Assembly: GCA_941918925.1 (NCBI GenBank)
Contig: OW799233.1
Location: forward strand, 57,255,841-57,319,840
DNA length: 64,000 bases
Reading direction: 5' to 3'
Source: Phyto melanocephala
Taxonomy: Eukaryota > Arthropoda > Insecta > Diptera > Rhinophoridae
Below the pieces are notes generated by a model. That model was not told the origin of the DNA. It did no database searches and saw only the letters and a program-made list of their open reading frames with translations. Below, in pieces: positions 33,726 to 45,222 of the stretch; positions within the stretch are counted from its first letter, which is position 1, and each line of letters begins with the position of its first letter. Both the position numbers and the translations under genes were made by a program.

Positions 33726-34010
33726 CGCGAACTTAGAGCTAACTTCTGAGCTAACTTCAAAATATAATTTATTTTTGAATATGAGAATTGGCTATAATTT
33801 TTTACATCCACATTATTACTGTAAACTGTAAACATCCACAAATCACTGTAAACTTTTTATAAGTTTTGTTGTTGCTACTTTTTGTATATGTTTTGAAAAA
33901 TATGATTAATTATTACTTTTATATATGTTATTTGCAAACTTTTGATACAATTAATGTTAATCAGGTAAAATTTTACTATTAATTAATTAAATTTGAAATT
34001 AATTTTAAAA
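33726..34010. other. unassigned, nothing recognised
   Basis: AT-rich with repeated 'ACATCCACA..ACTGTAAAC' pieces near 33805-33850. Confidence 0.4.
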
Positions 34011-34023
34011 TTTCCAAATCCCA

Positions 34024-35075
34024 ACAGTGGTATATAATAACAAGTGAAATAAATAAAATGTTGCATAATTAAATTCAAGTGCGTTTATATTTATAAAGAA
34101 AGTGCTCTTACTTTTATAATAAACTGGCCAAACCCGGCGCGCATTGCTACGCCCCTTAATGAATAAAAATGCATTCTAAATTTTAATTGAATATATTAAA
34201 AATATTATTTTATTGATTTTTATTGTAATGCAAGTGAGTATACAATAATTTTGGTTTTTCCATTTGCGGTAAAAATGCATAAATTCTTTGGTGTTCCCAC
34301 TCTGGAGCATGCGACGTCAGCTGGCCATGTGAACAGCATGGATTTTTCAAACTGAATACTGCAACACGCAGAGATTGTCCTTGTGCTCTGTTGATGGTAA
34401 TAGCGAAGGCAAGGCAAACTGAAAACTGTAGCCGCTAATAGTTGAAAGGCAAATAGGTGGGAACCATTTGAATGTGTGGAAATAGCTGAAGACAATAACT
34501 TATTTTTAATGGGGTGGCACTGTCCACTTTTCTAATCACGAAGTTATATTGGCATGACAGCTCAAAATGTCTGCAAAGTTTCAAAAAAAACTGGTCCAGT
34601 GCAAGTACCTCAAAATGATAACTTATTTTTTATGGGCGTGACACTGCCCACTTTTATAATCACGAAGTTGTGTAATCATGAGAGTTCAATATGTGTGCAA
34701 AGTTTCAGAAAAATCGGTAAAGTAGCTAAAAATGATAACGTATTTTTTATGAGCGTAGCCCCGCCCACGTTTTACCACGCATAAACACTCCCTGGAATGT
34801 TGGCAACAACTTGCTAAAGTTTGAATCCGATCGACTTTTATATATATAGATAGACTAGCCAAGCCCGGCGCGCCATATCTCGAGACCATCTTAAACGTAC
34901 CCTGAAATTTTGGTTGAAATCGGTCGGCTAGTTTACGCATTTAGTTATGACAACAAAGTGTACATTTCTTTAAATATATACATATATATAGATTTCAAGT
35001 GCTATTACTTGCAATAAAAAATAATACCCAGTTTATTCAAAGGAAATAAAGCAACGCTTTTAAAAGGTACAAATA
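34024..35075 (+). repeat. LTR-like relic interrupted by two D repeats
   Basis: 34037-34121 (AACAAGTGAAATAAATAAA, ATTCAAGTGCG) and 34994-35065 (TTCAAGTGCTATTACTTG, AAAGGAAATAAAGCAACG) resemble the 3' half of the candidate LTR at 23026-23386. Between them D repeats occupy about 34127-34993. Confidence 0.5.
34127..34993 (+). repeat. D repeats, two copies head-to-tail
   Basis: The first copy opens GGCCAAACCCGGCGCGCATT and ends with TTTATATATATAGATAG near 34852. It includes reiterated units with GGGCGTGACACTGCCCAC and GTGTGCAAAGTTTCAG. A second, shorter copy starts ACTAGCCAAGCCCGGCGCGC at 34854 and ends ATATATATAGATT near 34993. Heads and AT-rich tails match 53252-53918. The class is unknown; the TATATATAGAT tail resembles RTE or SINE tails. 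Confidence 0.65.
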
Positions 35076-36137
35076 ATATTTTTTGAATTAACATAAAAAC
35101 CGTTTATACCAATCTTTTAGTTTGATTTGATCATCGTTACAGACCCTTTTTCTGAATGATTTCATGTTTTGCTTTATTAAAGCATAAAATTTACCAACAT
35201 AACAGTTTTATGATTTACAACATTGATCTTCTCGCAAATATTTTTAAGAATTTTAAAATTGCATGCTTGTATGTTTAACATATTTATGTGAGTTTTCGTA
35301 TCATAAACTTTCTGAAAATATATACTTTATAAGGTCGCAAGTGAATAGTGTGAAAATCGCAAGGGAATAGTGAGGAAAATACAAACAAAGCGACTTTAGC
35401 TAAAAATTCCCATGGCACCACAGGTGCTGGGTATGGTTTTATTCTTTTAAAAGCATGTGTATTCAGACACTAACATAGAAAACAACTTAAAACTGCCCAG
35501 GAAACAAAGGTCATGTTGTTTTTTGATACAATATTTGTAAAACTTTGACAAAATTTATGGTTGCAATTTTAAAAACTAATAAGACAAAAATTATGTTAAT
35601 TTTTTTAACGCACCTTTAGGTATGAAAATGCAGAAAAACGAACAACAGAAAATAAAATACAGAAAAATTTAATGATTTTTTCTAGTGAATAATTTATATA
35701 GAACAAATACAGTACTGTTTGGTAAAATACAAACGGATGGTCGAAAAAAAAAACAATTTATTAAACAAAAATAATATTTACAAGAACAAAACACCAAACA
35801 TGTTATCCGCTATTTGTGTCTTTGAGATTTGCTCCTTTAAACAGAATATCTGAAATAATGAGGTCAATATTTCCAAAAGTAAATTAAATTTTCAATTTTC
35901 ATTCAAAATCTTAAATGCTGTCAACTCTTTTTGTTAAGTTTTTTTTTAATGTGTGAGCTTACTTACCTTCAGTGGTTTTAATAAGTAGTTTGAGCTGATA
36001 ATCTTGAAATTTGTACGCATAAATTTTCTTACTAAAGTAGAACTTTCAGTAAAAATAGGGTCTGTAAGTTTTATAAATATATTTCTTAGCAGATAAAGAA
36101 AAACAGTCTTAAGTATTTAATCTCTTTTGTTGCAAAA
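35076..36137. other. intergenic with a HINE-B/C 3' fragment
   Basis: 35305-35440 contains TTTCTGAAAATATATACTTT, then a decayed ACCACAGGTGCTGGGTAT hairpin, the 3' end of a HINE-B/C-type copy on +. The rest is AT-rich without recognisable genes. Confidence 0.5.
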
Positions 36138-37247
36138 CAAAAGTAAGCGAGTGCACTATATTTGGCTGCGCTGATTTTTTAATACCCTACCCACCACCAA
36201 TTTTGTGTACTTTTATAGCACAAGATTTATTATTTTGTTATTACCTCCGTATACTAAAATATATATCACTTTCTTTGTATTACTTCGGTTTTAAGTAGGC
36301 GTATAAATATAGTTTCTGCTAAAAAATACAACTTAAATATTTCAATATACATAGTCTTTTATTCTACCAAAAACTTTCTCCATCGAGAAATGAAATAAAT
36401 TTAAGATAAAGCGTTACATAAGAGGTAGCCGTTTAAGTGGGCATGTCATCTTCACTTTCTGGCATAATAATGACATGGACTAGAAAGCTGTATGTACTAA
36501 ATTTCATCATCATACAATTAAAATAAATAAATAAAATGTCGAAATAGTTTCTGCCAATAAACTGAACTCTGATATTTTAATATAGAGTCCTTTATTCTTC
36601 CTAAATCTTTATTCATAAACAAATTATATGAATTGGAAGTAAAGCGTTATACAGAAGGTGGGCGTAAAAGTGGGCGTGTCACATGTATTTTCCTTAAGTA
36701 CAAAGCCTATGACCAAAAAGCAATGTTTGCAAAATTTCAGAATCATACATCTAATTTTGTCAGTTCTAAAAAGTTTTGAATATGTATGTATACCGAAAAA
36801 TACACTGTGCGGTATAAATTTTTTTACATTTTTATCTAGAACTCCTTTGCTAACTCACAGATTTAAGCAATTTTCGGAGAAAAATATTTTTTTTCTCAGG
36901 AGATATACATTCAAAATTTCATGGCACTACATTTATGAGTTACATTTATTCGATGTTAGTAGGGCATTACTTTTTTTACCTACTCTTTCATTACGAGCGA
37001 TAACTCTCTTCCAAATATTTTAATCAAACGAACCTTGTTTGTAGGAAATATTCTGGCAAAATTTGAGCACCCTTTCTTCTTCGTTCCGACCTCTTTCAAC
37101 AAACGGACGGACATAGCTAGATCGTGATAAAATGAAACCCCGATTCAGAATATATATACTTTATGGGGTCTAAAATGGATATTTTGATGTGTTACAAACG
37201 GAATGACAAAATGAATATACCCCCACCATTTTTTTGGTGGCGAATAT
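36138..37247 (+). mobile_element. HINE-A(+) copy 4, no nested insert
   Basis: About 1.11 kb, 5' palindrome decayed (TTTGGCTGCGCTGA), 3' hairpin CCCCCACC/GGTGGCG intact at 37219-37243. It holds two GGGCGT modules (36650-36680, 36418-36450), the AAATACACTGTGCGGTATAA segment near 36799 and an AACGGACGGACATAGC core near 37103. It serves as the uninterrupted reference copy. Confidence 0.85.
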
Positions 37248-37576
37248 TAAAAGGAAATCTTTGAAATTTTAGATTTTTTAATACTTGACCTATAAAGAAA
37301 TTTCAAAATTTAGCTTTATGGCCTTAAAATACTTTTAGTTTTATTTGTATGTATATATGTAAATATATGTGTAAGTACATATCGATGGTCATAAGTAGAA
37401 AGCCCTAATTCCAATACATATGTATAATACAAATAGAATTCGACATAAAAATTTAGTGCATTAGTGTTACGAATTTTACAAGCAATTTTTCAAAAGAAAT
37501 TACATTATGATAATACAGTTTCTACTGCGTTTTTACCCTCCCCTGTAAAATTACAGTTATTTATTTATACAAATAA
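37248..37576. other. unassigned; CATATGTA microsatellite
   Basis: AT-rich with GTATATATGTAAATATATG near 37349. Nothing else was recognised. Confidence 0.4.
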
Positions 37577-38760
37577 CAAGTAAGAGTGCTATATTCGGCC
37601 GTACTGAATCTGATATTACCCTTTACCATCATTTACATTGGTGTAATCGCACATCATAGCTTAACCTATATTTCATGTTATACGCCATTTTTCTTTTTTA
37701 TTACCTACGCCATCCTCGATTTTGAATTTTTACGTAGTTATTTATATTCTAATAGTCAATTCCTTCCATTTGATACCATATTGATCGGGTTAAAAAAATT
37801 TGTTCCTCAATATTTTTTAAGACGCCATCTTGGATTTTACATTTTTTTAAAATTTACTTTATTCTACTGGTCAAGCCCTTTCATTTAATACCAATATTGA
37901 GGGTGTTTAAGAAGTTAGATTTTAAAATACCAATTTTGAATCACATATAAATTTATTGTCCGCCATTTTGTAGTGGTATTACCCAGAACTGTATGTAGTG
38001 TTATTCTTTTGCAAATATTTGGGAATGAATCGCTATTGAAATCCAGTACGATCGCTTTAGAACTTTCTGTGATATGAGCAAACAAACAACACTGCCTCTG
38101 TTTTAAGCGTCAGATAAATTTATATTTAATTTAATTTTATTGTTTATATTTAATTTAATTTTATTATTTATATTTAATTTTATTATTACAAAATTTTGGA
38201 TAAATTGATTACTAACCGACAAAGTTATAGGCGAAAACATTTTGATAAATATAACTTTATTTAAATATGTATATCAAATTATTGAAGTTCCTAGATAATT
38301 TTTGAACATGCTAACGACACCATACAAACCGTAGCTTCGAAAATTATAGCTGAGAATAACGGACAAATGCCCCTACTACAAAAAGGCGTACAATTAGTTT
38401 ATATATTTGGTAAATTGTAGTAATTTAAAATGTACCCACTTCTAGCCCCTCAATATTAGTATCAAACGAAATGTCTTTGCAGTGGAATACACTAAAAACT
38501 GAAAAATTTAAATTCCATGACGGCATCTAATGCAAGCTAAGGCAAAATGGCGGGTCTTTCTAAACCTCATCAATATATGTACATAGGTATCAAATAAAAG
38601 GGCTTGACTAGTAAGTAGAATACAGATTACTGCGTAAAAATTCAAAATCAAGGATGGCGTCGGATATAATAAAGAAAAATGGCGTATGACATTATATCTG
38701 AACTCTATGCTAAACTTAGATGTATAGATAATGGTGAAGGCTAATATTATATTCGGCATG
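37577..38760. mobile_element. inverted pair of HINE-C 5' halves
   Basis: 37577-38105 is a + copy starting CAAGTAAGAGTGCTATATTC with TACGCCATTTTTCTTTTTT and CAAGCCCTTTCATTTAATAC. 38200-38760 is a - copy of the same region (AAAGGGCTTGACTAG, GAAAAATGGCGTATGAC, ending TATATTCGGC). Both lack the GTCY core and 3' end. They form arms of roughly 500 bp. Confidence 0.75.
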
Positions 38761-38771
38761 GAAGTAACACA

Positions 38772-38882
38772 AAGAAAGTAAAACATATTTTAGTATAAAG
38801 AGATTATTCCATAGTAATTACTGTTAAAAACAAAATAATAAATTGAAAATTCGACACAACCGAATATAGTGCTCTTATTTTT
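38772..38882 (-). mobile_element. HINE-A(-) 5' fragment
   Basis: TTAGTATAAAGAGATTATTC, TAGTAATTACTGTTAAAAAC and a decayed palindrome before ATATAGTGCTCTT mark the 5' end of a HINE-A in inverted orientation. Confidence 0.65.
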
Positions 38883-39223
38883 TTTCTTCAGGTATTTTAA
38901 ACCTTATTTTAAAAGATATCAAAGTGCATAAAAAAAATGTATAACCTGATAAATGAATTTGAATACGTAATAATGTATTACTTAAGCAGTGTTTTTCATT
39001 TAAAAATTCTTGGCATGAAAAATCCGGAATCCCACACATTTTCGAGAAAAAAAAATACAGAAAGCTATGGCAGGAATTTCTGGAAACTTTTTTTTATTAT
39101 TAAATAATCTTTTAGATGTGACCTTTATAGATGTGCTCTACTGATTGCGATCGAATATGAACTTTTCATACAGTTAAAATTTTGGTTAAGAAAAACAATT
39201 TTTAAAAATAACGCTTTCGCTTT
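38883..39223. other. unassigned, nothing recognised
   Basis: AT-rich stretch without ORFs or repeat pairs that I can support. Confidence 0.4.
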
Positions 39224-40815
39224 TTTATACGCACAAGGGTATATACTTATATATATAGCTTTGTCATTCCGTTTGTAATTTCTACAATTTTCATTTCCAA
39301 CACCATAAAGTATATGTTTTCTGAAAGCTTATGAATAAGGGAGTCGATTAATCCATGTCCGTCTGACCGTCTGTCCGTGTGTTGGTTGAAATCAACTTTC
39401 AGAGGCAACCATATGTTCCTCAGATCTGTGTATGGTATCAATCTTTTGGAAATATCCGAGAATGAATTTCTATTGAAATTCTGTTTTTCCCCATATATTT
39501 ACCACCTTAATTAAAATTGTTCAGCCATAGTATAGGTACTTTTGCTACTATTTGTATATATAATATGCCTCTAAAGATATTCGTTAAAAATTTTGGTTAA
39601 AGCAGGCTCTAATCGGAAAAGTTATAGCAAAATTTTTTGTTTGAAAAATATATATTCTAACGGCTATATGCATAAAAAGTAGTTATTTTATGGTTGTAGT
39701 GTACAATAGTTATTAAACGCTTTTTGTATTATAAACCACTAATAAGAATTTGTATTTATAAACGTACAATAACACTTTTATAGTTATTAAATGTTTGTAG
39801 TGATTTTAATAGTATGTATGGCAACGCTTTTTATATTTAGTTGTCATTTTATTGTTAGTGGTGATCATAACTACTATAAGATTTACCCGGGTATCAAGTA
39901 AAGGTAACATTTTTTATAAAATTAAAGCACAAAAACAACATCGAAAAAATAAAAAGTATATAATTTTGGTGTATGAAAAATTTTGAGCAAAAATTATAAT
40001 ACAAATATTAATTATTTACCTATTTTGTTAATAACAATAAGAAAAGTATTCGGGTTAAAAGTTTGTTTACGTTTTTCTTACATCACTATTATAATATTTT
40101 AATTTTATTTAATTTTAAATATGTTAAATTTATTATTTTCTTTTGTATAAATTGCACTTATCTATATGTCGAAATGTGTTAATCTAATAAATTTTAATAT
40201 TTCACTTACTTTTTCTTAAAATTTTTTACAAAATTTCTTTAAAAAAAAATTTTAACCCAAATTATGCATGAAATGTCGCCTTATTTTTGGTTTAAAGAAG
40301 GGTAAATCAAACAATAAAATTTTTGATTTTATAAATGGTTTATAAAAGGTTTATAAGTCTATTAATGGTTTATGAATGCAACAGTGAATTTTGCTTAAAA
40401 ACGACTTATAAGCCTGCTATAAGTTTTTATACATATGGCCGTAAAAATTTACAAACAAAAACCAATTTTTTCAGCTTCTAGGCAACCGAGTAAGCCAATA
40501 TTGGTATCACATGAAAGGACTTGACTAACGCAATATTAACACTATCAAAAACACAAAATTATTGTTGGCCTGCACTACAAAATGGCAGAGAATAGATTTA
40601 TATATGGGGCAAATCTGGTATTTTAAAATGTAACTTTTTGAACCCCCTCAATATTGGTATCAAATGAAAAGGCTTGACTAGTAGAATACTGTTAATTGTG
40701 TAAAACTTTAAAATCAAGGATGGCGTATAGTATAATAAAGCAAAATATGGTATAACATGAAATATAGGTTAAGCTATGTACATGATGGTAAAGGGTATTA
40801 TCGGATTCGGCCATG
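39224..40815 (-). mobile_element. HINE-C(-) carrying a TA-flanked MITE
   Basis: 3' side with GTCCGTCTGACCGTCTGTCC near 39358, then TTTGGAAATATCCGAGAATG; 5' side with ACTACAAAATGGCAGAGAAT, AGGCTTGACTAGTAGAATAC and AAAGGGTATTATCGGATTCG. The MITE at 39660-40441 divides it at a point that is uninterrupted in the copy near 26500 (ATTCTAAAAATTTACAAACT). Confidence 0.75.
39660..40441. mobile_element. MITE nested in HINE-C, TA target
   Basis: Ends CGGCTATATGCATAAAAAG and, reverse-complemented, CGGCCATATGTATAAAAAC. TA flanks it (39658-39659, 40442-40443), and the joined flanks rebuild the sequence seen in another HINE-C copy. It has repeated 'TTATAAACC'/'GGTTTATAA' motifs internally and no coding capacity. 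A Tc1/mariner-like origin is suggested only by the TA target. Confidence 0.7.
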
Positions 40816-41177
40816 AAAAAAATAAATAGTTTATGTGTATATATTACTTGCTAAGTAGGTACACGCAAAGGAGAAAATATGATTATGGCAATCATAGTTT
40901 AAGAGAAACATACTATAATTGAATTGTATGATATAACTGATGCCACTTACTTAGCATTACGAGTATTATATTTAATGAAAGTATCAACCATTTAGCATGT
41001 TATGACTACACGTCAAATGGACAATGACTCTTCTCTATAGTAAATTATTACCTTGTGGAATTAGTTATACTAATTGTACTTAAATATTTGATAATAATTT
41101 TTTAAACCAATATTTCTTTATATTTTATCGTTTAGTTTAATGTTTTTTAAAATTTTTGTATGTTTTCAATAGTAAAA
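40816..41177. other. unassigned, nothing recognised
   Basis: AT-rich; no feature supported. Confidence 0.4.
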
Positions 41178-41320
41178 CAAGTAAGAGCACTATATTCGGC
41201 TGTGCCGAATCTTTTATACCCACCACCAATTTTGTGTACATTTAAAGCACAATATTTATTATTTTGTTAAACGCTATGGAATAATCTTTTTTCAATAAAA
41301 TATGTATCACTTTCTTTGTA

Positions 41321-41923
41321 GAAGGTGGTTAAATTTTAAGGGCCCATGTTGAAGGTGAACTACACATAGTCTTTAAATTTGTTTTCTGCATTTCACTTGA
41401 CATTTCTCAATCTCAAACTTACTCAATTTGATCCGTGGAAAGATACGCAAATGAGCAACGCTTTAAAGTTATTAAGGTTTTTTATGAAAATGGGCGTTCA
41501 AATCAAAATGCATTTTGTGCAGTTCGTAATTCTTTTGATCAACATAATCGTTCAAATTAGTCCACAATCGGAAGAATTGTAAAAAATATTTAAATTTCTG
41601 CAAAACAGGTCTGTATAAAATGTTAGAAAATCTGTGAATGCCTTCTTAATTCGTTGAATTGGAACCATAGTGTGGCAAAAGAGCAGTCAACCTCGACTCA
41701 TCATCATGCCCAACAATTGAGCATCAACATTGTCATTGAAAATTTGGGCCATCAGATAGAGGAGTGGCGCCAAGGATGGGGGGGGGGCATTTGGCCGATA
41801 TTTTGTTAAATACATAATTGAACCATACAAATATTATAATTACAAAAAGAAATAATAATAATATCCTAAATAATTTGTGTTTTATTTAAATTTAAAATCG
41901 GTCCTTAAAATTTAACCACCCTT
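41321..41923 (+). mobile_element. internally deleted mariner MITE in HINE-A copy 5
   Basis: TIRs GAAGGTGGTTAAATTTTAAG and, reverse-complemented, AAGGGTGGTTAAATTTTAAG, with exact TA duplications at 41319-41320 and 41924-41925. It carries the same joined transposase ends and the same internal deletion as 12864-13447, and sits at the same position of the host HINE (between TTTCTTTG and TAACTTCGATATG). Confidence 0.85.
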
Positions 41924-42030
41924 TATAACTTCGATATGCTACTAAAATGCTTTTGTAAGTGTAGTCTTTCAATGAAAGTGGGCGTTAAAGTAGGTATGTC
42001 AATAAAGTTTCTGCTAATAAACACAACTTA

Positions 42031-42468
42031 TGGTGTTTTCTTTTCTAACAAACAATATTGCCCTTTCATAGTTAAACACTTTTCAAAGGTCGCCTACACC
42101 CTAACAAAATGCTACCTTTATAATCAGCAGAATAGAACAGAAATGTTCACCTTTTTTACATGATAGCTGTATTTTTCTGTAAAACCACATTTCTTGCTTC
42201 CATTTTAATAATTTGGTACCATAAATTATTTTTAACCACTACAAAAACTTAATTCTACTTTTTAATATCAACTGTTAAAAAGTGCAATATTCTAACCCTT
42301 TGATTTAATTCAGGGTACAACATGTAACATTTTTTTTTATTTGTATGGCAACACTATTACAAAAGAACTTGTCACCCGTTTATAATATTGCATATTTTTA
42401 AGAAAAGAACACAAAAGAAGGCATAGGGCAGAATTAATGCAACATTAACATCAGAAAAGAAAACACGA
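42031..42468. mobile_element. Harbinger-like MITE in HINE-A copy 5
   Basis: Ends TGGTGTTTTCTTTTCTAACA and, reverse-complemented, TCGTGTTTTCTTTTCTGATG; the 3-bp duplication TTA lies at 42028-42030 and 42469-42471. Removing it restores CAACTTAGATATTTCAATAT as in other copies. A TWA-type 3-bp target suits PIF/Harbinger. No ORF belongs to it. Confidence 0.7.
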
Positions 42469-42471
42469 TTA

Positions 42472-43150
42472 GATATTTCAATATAGTCCTTTATTTTTCC
42501 AAAAACTTTATTAATAGAGAAATTACATGAATTTAAGATAAACCGTTATATGGGAGGTAGGCGTTTAAGTGGGCGTGTCACCTAACTTTTTGGCACAACA
42601 ATCACATTGAATAGAAGGATATACGTAGCAAATTTGATCATCATACCTCTAATTTTGGCGGTTTTATGAGCTTTTAAATTTCATTAACGGTAGATAACGT
42701 GAAAAGTGGGCGTTATAGTAGGCGTGTCAAAGTTATTTTTGCGAATGAGTACAATTTAGGTGTTTCAATATAGCCCTTTTTTCCAAAATCTTTATTAATA
42801 GAGAAATTATATGAATTTTAGGTAAAACGTTAAATGGGAGGTGGGCGTAAAAGTGGGCGTGGCACCTTAATTTTCTAGCACGTTAATGGCATTGCCTAGT
42901 GGGATATACGTAGCAAATTTTATCATCATACCTCTAATTTTGGCGGTTTTATGAGCTTTTAAATTTCATTAACGGTAGATAACGTGAAAAGTGGGCGTTA
43001 TAGTAGGCGTGTCAAAGTTATTTTTACGAATGAGTACAACTTAGGTGTTTCAATATAGCCCTTTATTATTCAAAAATCTTTATTAATAGAGAAATTATAT
43101 GAATTTTAGGTAAAACGTTAAATGGGAGGTGGGCGTAAAAGTGGGCGTGG
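42472..43150 (+). repeat. tandem 286-bp module in HINE-A copy 5
   Basis: The anchor TTTCAATATAG occurs at 42476, 42763 and 43048, spacings 287 and 285 bp. Each unit contains GGGAGGTNGGCGT, AGTGGGCGTG, ATATACGTAGCAAATTT, TTTTGGCGGTTTTATGAGC and AAAAGTGGGCGTTATAGTAG. The third unit leaves the repeat near 43150. Copies 3 and 7 carry similar but differently sized arrays. Confidence 0.85.
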
Positions 43151-43716
43151 CACATTGATTTTCCGTTACAAAAAAGCCACTTACCAAAAAGCAGAGTGCG
43201 CAAAATTTCAGAGTCGTACATCCAATTTTGTTGCTTTTATGACGTTTTTGTTTTTAAATAAACCGAAAAATACACTGTGCGGTATAAATTTTCGTACATT
43301 TTGATCGATAACTCCTCTCCTAATGCATAGATTTAGAAGTTTCATGAGTCTACGTTAATGCGTTTGGACATAATTCCATTTTATTCGATGTTCGAAGGAC
43401 ACGGTTTTTTCGACCTACTCTTGCTTTTCGAGCTATAACTCTCTTCCTAATATTCCGATTTAGCCCATTTGCAATACCAAACAAACCTTATCTATAAGAA
43501 AGATTCTGGCAAAATTTGAGCCCCCTAGCTTTTTCGGTGCGACCTCTATCGTGCTTTCAACAGACGGACAGACGGACGGACATAGCTAGATCGTCATCAA
43601 ATCAAACCCTGATTCAGAATATATATACTTTATGGGGTCTAAAATGGATATTTCGATGTGTTACAAACGGAATGACAAAATGAATATACCCCCACCATTT
43701 TTTTGGTGGCGGGTAT

Positions 43717-43903
43717 AATAAACAAGAAGAACAGTTGAAAACAAATTACAATTTGAAGATATCATACTGTTGTTTCACATTATGTTTAATGGTTATTTGT
43801 AATTTTAATTGATTTTGAATATGAAGTTTTTTTTTTTGGTAAGACATCTTTCTGTTTTTGTCATCATAATTTTGAAAATCATAGTTTTCTTGGAAAGTAA
43901 GCA
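43717..43903. other. unassigned spacer
   Basis: Short AT-rich spacer between HINE-A and repeat E; nothing seen. Confidence 0.4.
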
Positions 43904-44194
43904 TCCTACTAATATAATAAATGTGAATGCTTGTATGTTTGGATGTTCGGATATTTGTTACTCAATCACGCAACAACAGAACTAAATGAAATTCGGCACA
44001 TAGGAAGATAACAACCTAGATTATCACTTAGGCTACTTTTTATCGCGATAATGATGCGAAGTCGTTGGCAAACTCATCATTACAAAGCCTAAACGGGTTG
44101 TTTGTGTTGTAAATATTTTTATTTTTGTTGTTAATACTAAGCCTACCTTTTATCCCGATAACTACGCAGACGAAGTCGCGGGCACAAGCTAGTT
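43904..44194 (-). repeat. repeat E, copy 2 (inverted)
   Basis: Reverse complement of 5253-5527 with high similarity, from ATCCTACTAATATAATAAAT to GGGCACAAGCTAG. It ends about 417 bp upstream of the RIIa-domain gene's start codon, so it may sit in or near that gene's promoter region. Confidence 0.7.
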
Positions 44195-44611
44195 GTATAA
44201 TAAAATTTAAATAAATACTTGATTATTGTGACAAAATATATGAAAAAGTAAAACAAATAATAACTTCTATTTGTTTTCAGTAACCAAATATCGTTATAGA
44301 AACTATAATATGAACGTCGTGGTCATGTCGTAACCATGGGTTTTCTTTGCGTGTGGGTAAACAGTTCATTCGATCTTTTATTTCTTCGTAAAAAATAACT
44401 CTTAAAAGGGACAAGAAATGTATATTAAAAATAATTAACTGATTCGAGTATTCGAGAGTATTTTATAATCGACATTTAAAACATAAGCAATTTCGAATCC
44501 TGTATTCTGAAAATAACTTTTTTTTAGTAAACTTTTGGCAACTCTTCCGGCGAAGTAGTCTAATAAATATAAGTATTTAAAAAAATATATATTTTTAAAT
44601 TTTATTGTAAA
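44195..44611. promoter_or_regulatory. upstream region of the RIIa-domain gene
   Basis: Only non-repetitive sequence in front of the gene. No clear TATA-type core promoter was identified; an AT-rich leader precedes the ATG. Nothing more can be said from sequence. Confidence 0.35.
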
Positions 44612-45157
44612 ATGTATCGATTGCCGAAATTAGACTGCGAGAGAGTTTGGGATTCAGAATCTCTTAAAAACTACACCTCAATAGAACATATTAAAAAACA
44701 ACTGCACCGTGGTAATTGGTCGTACTTATGTCGTCATCCAGAAGTAAGTCACCAGGAATTACTCAAGTATAATTTTTACATTCAAATTTTTCTTTTTAGT
44801 TAAGAGCAATAATACGCGTTTTTCTTCATGAACTAATTAATAAAAAACCGGACAATATTTGTGAATTCTCAGCTGCCCTATTCAATTGCAATAATTCAAT
44901 CCTGCTTGCTGCCAAGGTCTGTTGGCGAATATTTATTTAAGTTAAGAAATAAAGATTAAAACAAATTTATATTTTAGATCAACCAACAACTGAAACGAGT
45001 AAACGAAAATTTAAAGCAAAGTCAGTGGTCACAGTACGATGGTGATATGTTTTTTTCTGCAAAAGAGTCTACACACTCTCTTCTCTCTAAGGTTTCTATT
45101 GGTGTTGATGTAGAAAAAATGCTCCGCTACGCCATGATAATGAGAGATAGAAATTAA
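44612..45157 (+). CDS. RIIa-domain protein, RIIAD1-like, three exons (142 aa)
   Basis: Exons 44612-44743, 44800-44916 and 44978-45157 join in phase 0 across introns of 56 and 61 bp (GTAAGT..TTTTTAG and GTCTGT..ATTTTAG). The 142-residue product has YLCRHPE at residues 38-44 running into a helical segment FLHELINKKPDNICEFSAAL (52-71). The pattern of HPE, FLxEL, KPDNIxEFxA and a following K-INQQL matches RIIAD1-type proteins, whose RIIa/Dpy-30-like helices dimerise and dock on AKAP-type helices, often in cilia or sperm flagella. That role is from family knowledge. A long C-terminal extension (84-142) is unrecognised. It is convergent with tensin, 65 bp away, and no AATAAA is seen before tensin's stop. 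Confidence 0.75.
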
Positions 45158-45185
45158 AACTTTACAAATTAAGTTTCCAAATTAT

Positions 45186-45191
45186 TTTATT
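45186..45191 (-). promoter_or_regulatory. polyadenylation signal of the tensin gene
   Basis: TTTATT on + is AATAAA on the minus strand, 32 bp past the tensin stop codon. This implies a very short 3' UTR that would end inside the 65-bp gap to the convergent gene. Confidence 0.55.
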
Positions 45192-45222
45192 TTACACTCG
45201 TACAAAAAGAAAAACACTTATT

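Larger units (their letters stand above)
41178..43716 (+). mobile_element. HINE-A(+) copy 5 with two nested MITEs and tandem modules
   Basis: The largest HINE-A here. 5' CAAGTAAGAGCACTATATTC and TTCGGCTGTGCCGAA at 41197-41211; 3' hairpin at 43688-43713. It contains a mariner MITE (41321-41923), a Harbinger-like MITE (42031-42468) and a tandem array of a roughly 286-bp module (42472-43150). GACGGACAGACGG core near 43562. Confidence 0.85.
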
